Source: Mya arenaria
Lineage: Eukaryota; Mollusca; Bivalvia; Myida; Myidae
DNA: 64,000 nt
Assembly: GCF_026914265.1 (NCBI RefSeq)
Contig: NC_069126.1
Span: 41,761,237-41,825,236, forward strand
Direction of reading: 5' to 3'
Shown: in pieces, positions 12,724 through 24,425 of the stretch
How positions within the stretch are numbered: the stretch's first letter is position 1
Layout: each line of letters starts with the position of its first letter
Notes under the pieces: model-generated
The model's input: the letters and a program-made list of their open reading frames with translations, nothing else
The model's database searches: none
Told to the model about the DNA's origin: nothing
Made by a program: the position numbers and the translations under genes

Positions 12724-13250
12724 TACCTAAAATGCTCATTTTGCAAGGAAGTAGACGGGTATTTTGACTGGAGTACAGGATGCTGGACAATTCCTTGTGT
12801 TGATTTGGACTTATGTGGTTATAGTTGTTTATAGATGCAATTCTGGACGTGGTCGCGGTATTTTCTGGTGCTGTGATCAGGGTGGTGTTTGTTTGGATTA
12901 AGCCCAGCCTTCTTCACCATTCGTTTAATCATGGAATTGAGTTTGTTGACACCAACGTGATTTCTTTTGAAACATCGTTTCTAATGTTTGTTTACATATT
13001 TTGACAGCGCGTAGGAATACATTAGTGTGTTATATATCTGCATAAACGTGAATTCACATTAAAACTCTTTCTGCTTGTTACAAAGTTCAGAAGTGGCGTA
13101 GCGCCAATAAGGTAAGAGACAGGTCGATATGAAAGACTAGATGTTTATAATAAGACCTGCCCAATCTGTAGTATTGGAATAAAAGATGAAATGGATGTGC
13201 TACTTGACATTTAGACCATTAAATATTTTTTTTCTGAAATTTGTCAGTTA

Positions 13251-13736
13251 CAGTGTGTGTATACCACGTGATATATTGCGTCATAAATGCTACGTCGGAA
13301 GGTAACATTTTGCTTAAAATGAAGACTTAAATCAAAGATAACTTTTCTTTTACTACACCTTTTTAAATAAAAACAAAGGCCAGTCTACGACACTTAAAAA
13401 GCCCCGCCTTTGTTTTATTACCAAAGTTTAATAAAGTGATTAGTTTCATCAAACACTTCGACAAACCTTTTTCTAAAATAATGTTTTGACAATGCTCCCT
13501 CAGACGGCCGTATTGTGAAAAGGTTTGTCGAAGTGTTTTAAAAAACTAAACTCTCAATCAAATTCTGGTAAAAGACCAAAGACAGGGCTTCGTAAGAGGC
13601 GTAGACTGCGCTATGTTTCATTTAAAATGGTGAAGAAATAGTGAACTTATCTTTTTTTAAATCTTCATTCTAAGCAAAATATTGCCTTCCGACGTAGCAT
13701 TTATGACGCAATATATCACGTGGTATACACACACTG
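13251..13736. mobile_element. Long-TIR fold-back MITE, copy 2
   Basis: The termini CAGTGTGTGTATACC and GGTATACACACACTG are perfect apart from one length slip, and the inverted similarity continues inward for well over 100 bp. AGTTA is duplicated at 13246-13250 and 13737-13741, which fixes the boundaries. It lies about 530 bp from copy 1, in the same array flank. It is non-coding. Confidence 0.82.
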
Positions 13737-15059
13737 AGTTATTGCTTCCAAAATCTTGAAGTATAAAATCATTTTTACTCGTATAATGATATATGTTATC
13801 TGGCGAGAGAGCTTTTCAAAATCATGCCAAATCATGCCCAAATAGGTTAAATCATAGAAGGAAGTATTTATACCACTTAACTTCGAAGCATTGTGCCATT
13901 AAGGGATCATTTTCCGAAAAATGTATTATACTCTTTTAAAAGATGAAAATGACTTGATAAGTGATATGTCTGTATTAAATAAGCAGACATTTAAGATATG
14001 TGAATATGGCTCAGGTTTTAAGTTTTAGTTTGGATAAAACAGAAAATTTAATACAGTCCTCATATACAATAGCAACTATTACTTAGTCGGGCTCAGTTTT
14101 AGGCTATGTTTAACAATTTAAAAAATAATTTAAGTTCAGGTAACAAATAAAATTAGAAAATTATGTTCTTAAGGTTTTAAGTGATAAGTGAATGTTTTGA
14201 TAGTCTTTTTATAATTTTAACATTTGTAACATTGAAGCATTTTCGTTTTTTATTATTCTTTATAGTCTCCTATAACTCTATTCTGAGTGGTTATGTATTT
14301 TATTATTGTTATGAACTCTATAGTTGATAATATTGATGAGACGTAAAGTATCCGTACGAAAGGTATTGCACGTGCTAGTTCCTCATTCTTTTTAATGCCC
14401 CAATACAGGAGTTAATGTGTTCTACTAAGAAGGTTACAGAGACAATTTGCACACATTCAGCTTTAATCATACACACAATGTAACAGTCATTTTTACGTCA
14501 GAGTGAAATTAACATTCTAATACCATTTTAAAACAAACATACATTTTTCATATCCAACCTTGTCCATGTATAATTATGAATATAATTAATAATATAGTTG
14601 AAAATAGGGTAAAACCCAGAAGCAAAAAAAAACGAATGACCTGTTGTACATCAGAAAGCAATAAGGCTCAACAAATACTTAAATAAACAAGAGCCACATA
14701 ATATACAAGCAAAATAGGCAACACACATGCATCATATACAGTTTGATTATAAACACAAAGTATTGGGGTTGTTGTATTCAGGTTTAAGCCAACCAGTTTA
14801 CGCACCCTCACTCTCACACTTGTCCCAACATGGAAGCATCGGAGAAGACATCAACTTGAAGACAATGAAGAATATAGTAAAACAAATAATGTTCAATATT
14901 AAAGTTCAAATACTCAGCCATCAGATACAAACTTCAAGTGCAAACGAATGATTCCAGCCGAAACAAGAGTACCAACTTTTTAAAGGGATTCGCTCATTGA
15001 TTGCAAAATGCATTTTTACGATTTGTTCATAAAGTTTATTACGAAACAACATATTTTAT

Positions 15060-15560
15060 GTTTATATCGGGAAAAGGGTAATAAAATAGGCTCAAAATGC
15101 ACCATACAAAATTAAGGAGTACCCAAATAATCCCCTGCTAACATTTCAAACCATTTAAATGTCGTATATGAGGTATAGGCGAACTTAAAAGGTTCTGCCC
15201 TCAAATGATGCTTCCTCGTACTTTAATTCCGCCCCTGTTAAAAGACCACAATTTTGAATTCCGTTAGTAAGGCATTCCAGCAAATTATAGTAGCCTGATT
15301 GGTTGATGGATATTATGACGTGATGTGACCAATGTATTCGATAAAGGTAAAAATATACATCAACTATTGCATAAGTGGCCGAGTGGTGCAGGCGCTCAGA
15401 GTGTTTTTTCTTGACTGCACTGTGAACTGTGCGCGTTCACCACTTTTACCGGAACATTTATTTTTCATACTAAAATATTATTTTTTCCTGCAATTTTGGT
15501 ATCATCAAGTAAAATAATTATAAAATAAATGTTTTCAGATGAATAACCTGAAAAATAATT
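15060..15560 (+). repeat. tRNA-derived SINE-like repeat
   Basis: A box A-like TGGCCGAGTGGTGCAGG at 15376-15392 is followed by a box B-like GCGTTCACCAC at 15433-15443, the spacing expected of a tRNA-derived pol III promoter. The surrounding sequence (about 15080-15370 before and to about 15560 after) is shared with 23500-23990. The cloverleaf is too degraded for a functional tRNA. Confidence 0.5.
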
Positions 15561-15992
15561 TGAGCGAGTCCCTTTAAAGATATGATACAGCCATACAAAA
15601 TCAGCACTCCTACTTTAAAGATTTAAAAATAAAATTTCAAATAGTATAATAATGAATAAATCATTTGTATGCCTTCTTTAATTAACAAAAATGGTAAAAA
15701 CATTTTATTTCTATCTATTTACTTCAAATCACAATATAAAACATAGAGCTTATCTAGCTCGACTTCATAAACAAAGTGCTCCTTTTGCAATCCAAGCATG
15801 TTTATATTTCTAATAGAAATAATCTCGTGCAATTTATGTGCAGAATGCAGGATTAAACTTCCTTCATTATGTACATAAAGCTTACATCGATAAACAGTTG
15901 TCGAATACCCCAAAACAGCGAAACCAGAAGACGCGTTGTAAAATCTTGCACACTAGTAGTAAAATTTATGACGGAGTGGCTCGTCATGTTCT

Positions 15993-17150
15993 CTATTTGA
16001 AGGAGTATACATGCAGATAATTGTCATCGCGACGTCCGATGATAAGTCTATCTTTCTGATCGTCCAGAGCAACACACACTGGGCAATTGATGTTCTGAAC
16101 AATCACACGGTTACGTCTGTAATTTGCAGACGACGCCTGATGAACGTTGTTGGAATCTTCACCACAAATGTAGATGTTCCCTTCACTATCTTTCGCGACC
16201 CCTTTCGCTTTTTTGAGAACGTTTTGTTGATACGATTTGTAGAACCATTTTCGACCTGTTAGCTTTTTTGCTTGAGTATCGACCTTGTAGAAGGACACCC
16301 TCGTGTTTTCTGATAGAACTATGGACGACACATCGAGCACAAAAACTTTCTTTGCGTGTTTGACGTATTCCAAACCTTCGTCATCGGATTGATATATGGA
16401 TATATCTATATAACATCCCGTTCGAATTTCAATATGTACGTCGTCAACTGCCGTGCTGTCAATATTCCCAAACAAAATCATCAGCCGAGAGTCAAACACA
16501 GTTAGGCTCAGTGGTTGGTTACGGGTCAAAAATGCAGTTACATCCCAAATGGATGTCTTGCTAATGCGATGGTTCGTCACTTTTTTAAGGTCTGAATAAC
16601 AGACATAGCAATTCTCTCCATAGCAGCACATATCGACCGGCTTTCATGGCAGCGTACATATAAGGTCAAATTTACGACTGAAGAGCTTAAGTTTTCTGTT
16701 GCTACAATCTGCAACAAGAAGTCCATATTCAATTAAGTAAACTGCAACAATACTGCGCGTGTTTACGTCAGTCTCTGTTTAAACATTGAACCCAGTTATT
16801 GTTTGCCCGATTTGTCTTTCTAAAAACCGTTTGGATGACCTTTGTTTTGCATCAGGGGTCGCAACATGGGAGACAGTCTGTATGGATTTATCTATTTTCT
16901 TTAGCGTTTTTGGCAACTTTAGGTTTGCACCAGGGTTCGAGGCATCAAAACTGGTCTGTATGGATTTATCTATTTTCTTTAACATTTTGGGCGACCTTTG
17001 GTTTGCATCAGAGTTTGGGGCAACAAAACTGGCCCGTATGGATTTATCGGTTGTCTCCCTTGGTTTATTTTCCGAATCTAAAGTGACAAGCACTTCATCG
17101 CTTGTGCGTTCCAAGACGTCAAGTGTTTGCTTTTTATCCGCACAAGTGTT
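15993..17150 (-). pseudogene. TRIM-like copy C, 5'-truncated, with a triplicated linker motif
   Basis: Only the linker and propeller half remain. The stop is at 15993-15995, after the usual YSFK end. The propeller is open for about 210 codons, then broken near 16645 by an in-frame TGA and a small deletion in the phrase that reads EQSLPGKPVDM in the intact genes, and the frame is again interrupted near 16780. Upstream, 16783-17114 is open and holds three tandem 26-residue units (78 bp period), two of them with DKSIQT (16876-16892 and 16954-16970) and one altered to DKSIRA (about 17032-17050). The B-boxes and coiled coil are absent: at about 17150-17160 the sequence passes into the 3' flank repeat of copy D. 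It is therefore a remnant gene. Confidence 0.78.
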
Positions 17151-17159
17151 GGTGCACGG

Positions 17160-18070
17160 TAAAGATCATTTTACCTGTAACCGTTTCATTATGGGAGTTC
17201 ATGTTTAAACGAACGGTAGGACAACGCTCATCAATAGCGTTGTTATGTATCCGTATGATAGTTACTGTTCGGCTAAGCTCCTACTTTTTTCCGTTCAAAT
17301 ATGGGAGTTCATGTGTTACAAAAATCATTTTGACATAGCCTTTTGACCAACCTATCCTAACGGTTCTTTTGTTATTGTGCGGAAACCGTTTTCTTTCACT
17401 TCAACGTCACCGCGACCTTGGTTTTTGACCTACTTATCTTAAAATTAAAAAGTGTCATCTTATTATCATGACCAACTTGCATACCAAGTATAATAGTCCT
17501 GGTTGTATAGGTTCTTTAAATATTGAGCAAAAATCAGTGTTTAGCTTAAGGACACCACCACACGTTTTTAACCTGAGGTTACCGTGACCTCGACCTTTAA
17601 CCTACTGATATTAAAATCAATATGAGGCATCTACTAGTCGTGACAAACACACATTACGGGTATGAAGTTCAGGGACCTAAACTATATTCATCTATAGAGC
17701 AGAAACCCTTCTCTCACCTCAAATGTCACTTTGACCATGACCTTTGACTTACCGCTTACATAATCAATAGGGGTCGTTCAATTGTAACGCTCAACTCGCA
17801 AACCAAATATAATGTGCCTGTGCCCATACGTTATTTAGATTTTGTGCGGAAACCGTTCTTTGCAACTCAAGGTCACCACCACTGTCTAATTAAAATAAAT
17901 TATAACTACTTTTTTCAATCATATCTCTATCATCATAACAAAACAAAAAACAATAAACGTTTTACTTACTGGAATATTAACAATTAAGCAATATTGTTTC
18001 AAACTAAACTGTTTACAAACAAGCGGAGTGACATTATTCTAGTGCATGCTACTTTCGTTCGACATGTTAT
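17160..18070. repeat. Dispersed GGTCA-palindrome repeat, second block
   Basis: This is the duplicate of 1200-2525, lying downstream of copy D. The palindromes are more decayed here (CGTCACCGCGACC near 17405-17417, GGTTACCGTGACC near 17577-17589). It keeps the empty TTAA site near 17545-17555 that is occupied by a MITE in the first block. There is no gene. Confidence 0.65.
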
Positions 18071-19960
18071 CTATTTAAAAGAGTATACATGTAGATAGTC
18101 GTGACTGCGACATCCGATTATAAGTCTATCGTTTGCCTCATCCACGGCGACACAAATTGGTTTATCGATGTTCGAGATAACCACACGGTTACGTCTGTAA
18201 TTTGTAGATGATGTCTGATGAACGTTGTTGGAATCTTCACCGCAAACATAAATATTCCCTTCGCTGTCTTTCGCGACACCTTTTGCTTTTTTGAGAACGT
18301 TATTATTATGCGATTTGTAATACCATTTTCGATCTAGGAGTTCACCATCTTGTGCATCGATTGTATAGCATGTAACTCGTGTGTTTTCCGAAAAAACTAC
18401 TGATGACTCATCGAAAACAGAGACTTGCTTTGCGTCTTCTACATAGTTATAACATTCGTCGTCGGAATCGTAGGAGATTGTGGCATCTATGGAACTTCCT
18501 TTTCGGATTTCTAAATGTACATCATCAACTTCCGTACTGTCAAAATTCTCATTGGTCGCAAACAAAATTATCAGTCGGGTGTCAAACACAGTCAGACTTA
18601 TTGGTCGAAGTCGGGTTGAAAATTCCATTAAACCCCCTATCGAGGTTTTGTTTATGCTATGTTTGGTGACTTTCTTCAGGTCTGAATAGCAAACATAAGC
18701 ATAATCTCCATCAAAAGTCATATCAATCGGCTTTCCTGGTAGCGATTGTTCGGAAATTAAATCGAATTTATCGCTGAAAAGTTTGAGTTTACTGTTGCCA
18801 AAATCAGCTAACAGAATTCCATAGTGAGACAAGTTAACTCCAAAAATACTGCAAATATTCGTGTCTGTGGCTGTTTTGACATTTACAAGCGTTATAATTT
18901 GTCCGCTTTCTCTCTCTGATAACGGTTTTGATGGCACTTGTTTTGCATCAGATGTCGAGACAGGAGAAGTAGTCTGTATCGATTTATCAATCTTCTCCGT
19001 AAGTTTGTTTTCCCATTCTTCATTGTCATGCATTTCATCGCTTGTGTGTTCCAAGATATCAATATTATATTTGTCCTTCTCTTCTAAAGATAGCTCTGCT
19101 ATAGTTGTTAACATATCAAATTGTTTCACGTTAATGAGCGCGATATTTCGCTGACGCTTACATTCCAGTGATTGCAGTTTCTCTTTAAGATCAGCGCGTG
19201 CATGTTTGGTTTGTCGCAGAACAACAGTTATTTGTCGTTTAGTTCCGTGTTTCATAAGTGTTTCTATCAACATTTTGTTTCTTGTTATTTCAGTCTCGAT
19301 TTCTTGACAGTCATCAATCGATTCTTTCCACTGCGTTGTCCCTGAGAGCGAAAGTTTGCTTAATTGTGTCTCAAGGTCTTTTCTCAAGCTAGTTATATGA
19401 CCCTTCCATTTGGCATCCAGGCTTTGAATGTTGTTTTTTATCGCTTCTTGCTCCATTTCGCTTGTCTTCCTTTGCTCTTCTTTTTGTGCTTTTAACACAT
19501 GTATTCTTTCTTGAAGTGCAGCCATAAGGTTAACATCTGAATCCGCAGAAATAACATCTCCTAAATCATGGACATTTTCGCATTTTCGATGGTTTTCCGT
19601 GAGACAGAATACGCAAACCAAGTCTTCATGGTCTTCGCATTCGTATGCGATGTCATTATCAGGATGAATTTTGCAGGTCGATAGTTGCTTTATGGTCGTA
19701 AACGGCGTTATGTCCACAGGAATTTCAGCATACTTTAATAGCGAGTGTCTTCTTGTTACTTTGTTTCTTTTGTGATCGCGACAACAGGTCTGACACAAAT
19801 ACTCGGAACATGTCACACAAAATCCCGTTACTTCTTCAAATGATTCATCATACTGGCATGGTTCACAGAAGATTGGTCCTTTCATCGGATGACATTTTTT
19901 TTCTTTATTTTCCATTGATATCTCCTGGCATTGAACATTGTCTTGACGGTTCGTGGCCAT
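18071..19960 (-). CDS. TRIM-like protein, copy D (B-box 1, B-box 2, coiled coil, propeller), intact
   Basis: This is a single open frame of 629 codons. I take the ATG at 19958-19960 (ATGGCCACG) because copies B and E start at the same codon. Two further codons upstream are open but begin with GTG. B-box 1 has ligands C32, C35, C48, C51, C56, C59, H63 and H72; B-box 2 has C96, H99, C108, C116, C119, H124, C127 and H131. Residues about 150-290 are charged and heptad-like, as in a coiled coil. A polar linker carries DKSIQT at 325-330. The C-terminal 270 residues resemble an NHL/YncE-type beta-propeller, with the phrase GNIYVCGEDSNNVHQ. There is no RING finger, so ubiquitin ligase activity is not supported. 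TRIM relatives with this layout act as cytoplasmic or nuclear scaffolds. The lack of introns suggests descent from a retrocopy (inference). The function is unknown. Confidence 0.9.
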   Translation of the reverse strand: MATNRQDNVQCQEISMENKEKKCHPMKGPIFCEPCQYDESFEEVTGFCVTCSEYLCQTCCRDHKRNKVTRRHSLLKYAEIPVDITPFTTIKQLSTCKIHPDNDIAYECEDHEDLVCVFCLTENHRKCENVHDLGDVISADSDVNLMAALQERIHVLKAQKEEQRKTSEMEQEAIKNNIQSLDAKWKGHITSLRKDLETQLSKLSLSGTTQWKESIDDCQEIETEITRNKMLIETLMKHGTKRQITVVLRQTKHARADLKEKLQSLECKRQRNIALINVKQFDMLTTIAELSLEEKDKYNIDILEHTSDEMHDNEEWENKLTEKIDKSIQTTSPVSTSDAKQVPSKPLSERESGQIITLVNVKTATDTNICSIFGVNLSHYGILLADFGNSKLKLFSDKFDLISEQSLPGKPIDMTFDGDYAYVCYSDLKKVTKHSINKTSIGGLMEFSTRLRPISLTVFDTRLIILFATNENFDSTEVDDVHLEIRKGSSIDATISYDSDDECYNYVEDAKQVSVFDESSVVFSENTRVTCYTIDAQDGELLDRKWYYKSHNNNVLKKAKGVAKDSEGNIYVCGEDSNNVHQTSSTNYRRNRVVISNIDKPICVAVDEANDRLIIGCRSHDYLHVYSFK

Positions 19961-22404
19961 TTTCACAGATCAATAGTCAAATTATATACTCAATGATGAG
20001 ATATTTTTGCTTTTTAAATGAAAATCCGAACGAAACAGGCAAATGCTATTAAGATACCTTAAGTCCGTCTGAACATATATATTCACTCACAATATTTATA
20101 AACTGAGTCAGAACAACTGCTATCTAGTGTCATATTTCATGTTTAAGCCTTAGTCGTTGTTATCGGAAACCTATACATGCCGATACGCTTGTAAGAACAA
20201 GCATAGACTTGAGTGTTAGCAAAGTGGCTAGCAAAGTATTAACTTTCTCATGCTTTCATTCGTTTACAATGGAAGAGTTATAACCTCAAAAAAAATTCAT
20301 TCATCTATGTACCCATTTAAAAACAATATTCAAACACTTTACTGATTTACAATTACAATTAGGAAGAAAAACAGTTTGGTTACAATTGTATTTAAGAGTG
20401 TTTTGGTTGAGAACTAAATAGATCGTAAAGATAATTGCAAACTGCATTTGCTTAAGACCTGTTTAAATGTTATTAGGCCTCGTAAACAAACTGATATAAA
20501 TTGACACGGAAGAAACTTTGTCTCATTTTTATGTTCATACTTGTGACAAAATACATCCTATTGAAAAACATTTTGGTCACAAGAAATGTAAATGGAAGAC
20601 CTTAAATTAATAACCTGAAACATCACTAATTAATTAAATAAAGCTTGATTAAGTTGGTTAAAACAGATATTCTTTTATTTGTTAATTTGTGTTACAAAGC
20701 AATAAACATACATGTACACACAAAATTATAAGTTCAGGGACCAATATCACGAAAATACTGTTATATAAAGTTGACCCTCGGATCTTCGAAAAACAACAAG
20801 ACATGACTTAAATCATATACACTTTCTCTCTTTTTTTAACATAGCATTATGTTGTATTTTAATTAGCATCATTGATCAAAATCATCACTTAAGAAACGTA
20901 CTATTCCAATGCAAACAAAACATACTTACAGTAACAACTCGAGTAAATATTTGCACTGGAATTATTTTTCTTTAAAATATTGACCGAATATATTGTTGCG
21001 ATATTTGGACCCGAAATCACCGACAACGTCATATAATTTAAATAAACTTCCGTTTTTTACAAAACGAATGCCAATAATATTGTGTATGCAAGGCGATTGT
21101 TTCTTGATTTTAACTTTACATTGTCGGTAATCTTTTCCCAGCTCTTCCTGTATGTATATCACTCGAAGGTCTTTCCGGGCCTGTCAAACTCCCGTCTGTT
21201 GGGAATCATACGCAGTCTAAAGATCCTTATATGCCTCTCACCATTATTTCCGGTTCGGCAACACATTGACATGTTTATTATTGAAGGAACACGGAAAATA
21301 ATTTATAAAGGGTAAGACTGTTTTACATGTAAATTGATCGATGTCCCCTAGATTTGCTTGATATTTGTTTCAATAAGGAAGGTGTTAAATATACATACCC
21401 CTAGACTTTGTAAACAATAACCTGGAACTGTTCTTGTTTGAGTATGGTCAAAAGCGTTTGAAATAAAATTATGACACTTTGTAGGTGCAATGTTCTTTTA
21501 ATAATGACTTGTGCACCTGCCATTTAGTTTGCGATTTCATTATGCAGGAAATGGTTAAATGGACCCAAGATCTGGCTGTTGTCTGCCAAGGCAACGTTCA
21601 ATAAGTTCGATTTGTCATTTTAGCTTTACATTTCGGTTACATTGTTCCAGCTGTTGCTGTGTAATCAACAGCTGTTGCTATCAAAGGCTCGCATAGAAAT
21701 CCTTTGTGAAGAAAATGCGGCTAATCATATTACTTTTGTATCCAGAAATTTAAGATATGTTTATATGGCTCACATACTTTAGTAATGGTTGCATCAAACA
21801 GGCAATTTAAAACAGTCAACATATACAATAACAACTCTTACTAAGTCGGACTCAGTTTTACGCTATGCTTAACAGTCTAAAACATTTTATAAACGTCCAG
21901 GCAACAAATTAAATTAGAACAATGTTCTTAGGGTTTCTGTGATAAGTTAACGTTTTTTGTAGTCGTTTTATAATGTTAACATTTGTAACATTCAACCATT
22001 TTCGTTTTTGATTATTCTGTATAGTCTCCTATAACTCTTATCTGAGTGGATACGTATGTTATTATTGTAAAGAACTGTATATTGAATGTATATTGATGAG
22101 ACGTAAATTAAATATAAATAATAGTTAAAAGAAATAACGTTCAAATAAGGGAGTTAAGATTAGACGAAAAAACTTTCTAACAGCGTTATAATGTATCCGT
22201 ATGATAGTTATTGCATGTGTTAGCTCCTCCTACTTCTTACCATTCCAATGCAGGCGTTATTATGTTTGAAACAAAGAAATCACTCTCTGACATGGTACAA
22301 TAGTTTAAATCTTAACTTTTCTAATACCTCGTTAAAACGTTTAAGAAAAGAAAATAAACGTGTGGAAAGAATGATGATAATGATCCCTGTTTGATGCAGA
22401 TAGA

Positions 22405-22563
22405 TGGGTGGATGGATGGATGGATGGATGGATAGATAGATGGATGTATGAATGGATGGAGTAATGGATGGATGGATGGATGGATGGATGGATGGATGGA
22501 TAGATGAATGGATGGATGGATGGATGGATGGATGGATGGATGGAGGAATGGATGGATGGATTG
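22405..22563. repeat. (ATGG)n microsatellite, about 160 bp
   Basis: Nearly pure GATG/GGAT tetranucleotides with a few point variants. The homologous position in the first block (about 6675-6700) has only about 25 bp, so the array expanded or contracted after the block duplication. The Pro-Ser-Ile-His repeat frames on the minus strand are read-outs of this repeat, not a protein. Confidence 0.9.
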
Positions 22564-23489
22564 ATATGTGGGTATGGTTTGTATGAATCAGTGAAGAAAA
22601 TAAAAGGAATTGTACCGATTTTGGAAAAAAATAATGCATATGCTTTGAATATAAACACACATAATAATATACTTATGGGTCTTCAACTATATAAAGTGGG
22701 TGAGGAAGGCCAAAAAGTGTTTCAAAATTTCATTATCATTTAGTTGCGATGTAAAATATTTTGTATAGGTAAGAAAGCGTACTTATATGTGTGTGTGTGT
22801 AAAAATAAGGAGTTGAGCAGATTAACAAGGACTTTAATCGGTGATATTCCAGCTTCTCAAATACTGTTTTGGTGACAAAGTCATCAGACTCAATTCACAA
22901 TATTTTGGGGGTCGTTTCATTGTTTTGCCATGTAAAGTTACAAAGACAATTTCCATACTGGTTGAGATATATATCCCGATCAGATGATTAATATCGATCA
23001 CCTGTTCAATATTGGAGTTAGTGTGGTAAAAAGGAAAAGGAAACACATTCCGATACTCTTACTTAATATTCAATTTGACATTGAAGTGATAGTGCAATTA
23101 CTGTTCTAATACATCCTAAACCAAATATACATCTGTCACATTCAACATCGCCCATGCATACTTATAAAATCTTATTAATAACATAATTGAAAACAGGGTA
23201 AACCCCAAAGGCAAAGAAGTCGACGAAGGTCCTGTTATAGGTCACAGGGCCTATTAAAATAAATAATAAAGGTCAAGTACGCAGCCATTAGATACATCAC
23301 GTGCAATCGAATGAATAAAGCCAAAACAAGAGTACCAACATGTTTTAGAGACTCGCTCATGTGTTTTTAACTGCAATTTTTACAGTTTTTTAATTCACTC
23401 CAAAATAAAGTGTGGCAAATCATTAGGATTGTCAAAACTAAGATTCTGACAGCTGGAACCGTGCAACAACTGTATTCGCTCAAATATTG

Positions 23490-23990
23490 TATTTGACACT
23501 AGCGGGTTCGACTAGGGGGTTTGTGGGAAATATCGGAGAAAAGTAATAATTATTATAGATACTCTTGGGGAACTACCCCCCAATAACCCCTTCCAACATT
23601 TTCAACCATTTAAATTTCGCATTCATATCTGAGGTAGATGCGAATGTGTCCCTAAATTACGCCCCTTTTAATTCACTTCCTCAAACCGCCCTTGTTTAAA
23701 GACAACAATTTTGAGATTCGTTTGTAACGCATTTCAGCAAATTAAAGTAGCGTATTTTTTCCAATATATTCTATAAAGGTTAAAATTTACATCAACTATT
23801 GTATAAGTCATTGTGGTCGAGTGGAGCAGGTGTCAGTTTTCTTTTTACTTCTTTACTATACCGGCGTGTGTTCGTTCACCACTTCAACCAGAATATATAT
23901 CAATTGTATTTTTTCTGCAATTCTGGTATCAATGAGAAAAGTAATTAAGTGTTTTCAAATGCATTACCTGGAAACATAATTGTTGGTAAA
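23490..23990 (+). repeat. tRNA-derived SINE-like repeat
   Basis: It has a box A-like TGGTCGAGTGGAGCAGG at 23814-23830 and a box B-like GTGTTCGTTCACC near 23867-23880, followed by the shared tail. About 300 bp in front of the tRNA-like head are also shared with 15080-15370. The corresponding place in the first block (7630) has lost most of this, so a deletion happened there. Confidence 0.5.
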
Positions 23991-24425
23991 AGCATACGTT
24001 TGAGTTCCTGTTAAAGTACGATACAATCATACAAAAGCAAAAACCCTACACTGCTTGCCTAAGTTAATTCAATATTTAAATATGTGCGTTCATATAATAT
24101 AATTATGAATGAATCATTTGTATGCCTACACTAGATTTCTTAATTCAACAATGATAGTTTAAATCTCAATATAGGACATAGATGTTATCTAGCTCGACTC
24201 CATAAACAAAAAACTACTTTTGCATTCCTTTAAGTCTATACTTCTAATTGGAATAAGTATGTAACGTGCAATTTATGTACAAAATGCAGGATGAAATCCC
24301 TGTGCATATATATAACATCGATGAAAAGTTGACGAATACCACAAAATAGCGTAACCAGAGCAAAAAATGTAAGATCTTGCAAACAATGAGTTCAAATTGT
24401 ATGACGCAGTGATTCGCCAGGTTAT

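Larger units (their letters stand above)
10129..15992. other. Intergenic flank of copy B with inserted elements; no convincing gene
   Basis: The first part (about 10140-11520) resembles the flanks at 4100-5630 and 20000-21350, so it belongs to the array unit. It is then interrupted by a hairpin element (11571-11701) and by two long fold-back MITEs (12249-12723 and 13251-13736). After those, array-type flank resumes (about 13800-15990, similar to 6000-8100 and 21700-24300), including a SINE. A short cysteine-bearing open frame at 12112-12315 runs into one MITE and I do not accept it as a gene. Confidence 0.55.
19961..24425. other. Intergenic flank between copies D and E; no gene
   Basis: This is the duplicate of 4096-8241, collinear over nearly its whole length. 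The first 150 bases next to the ATG of copy D are conserved between copies and contain TATAAAT-like and TATATAAT-like sequences on the minus strand, which could be promoter elements (weak). It contains the expanded ATGG repeat (22405-22563) and a SINE (23490-23990). Open frames here read from the repeat or are short and without known content. Confidence 0.6.

Noticed and set aside
15370-15450. A tRNA gene
   Set aside because: Box A and box B are recognisable but the stems do not pair, and the sequence recurs with long shared flanks, as in a tRNA-derived SINE.
22280-22660. Pro-Ser-Ile-His repeat protein
   Set aside because: It is a read-out of the ATGG microsatellite in two frames and is absent from the homologous block.
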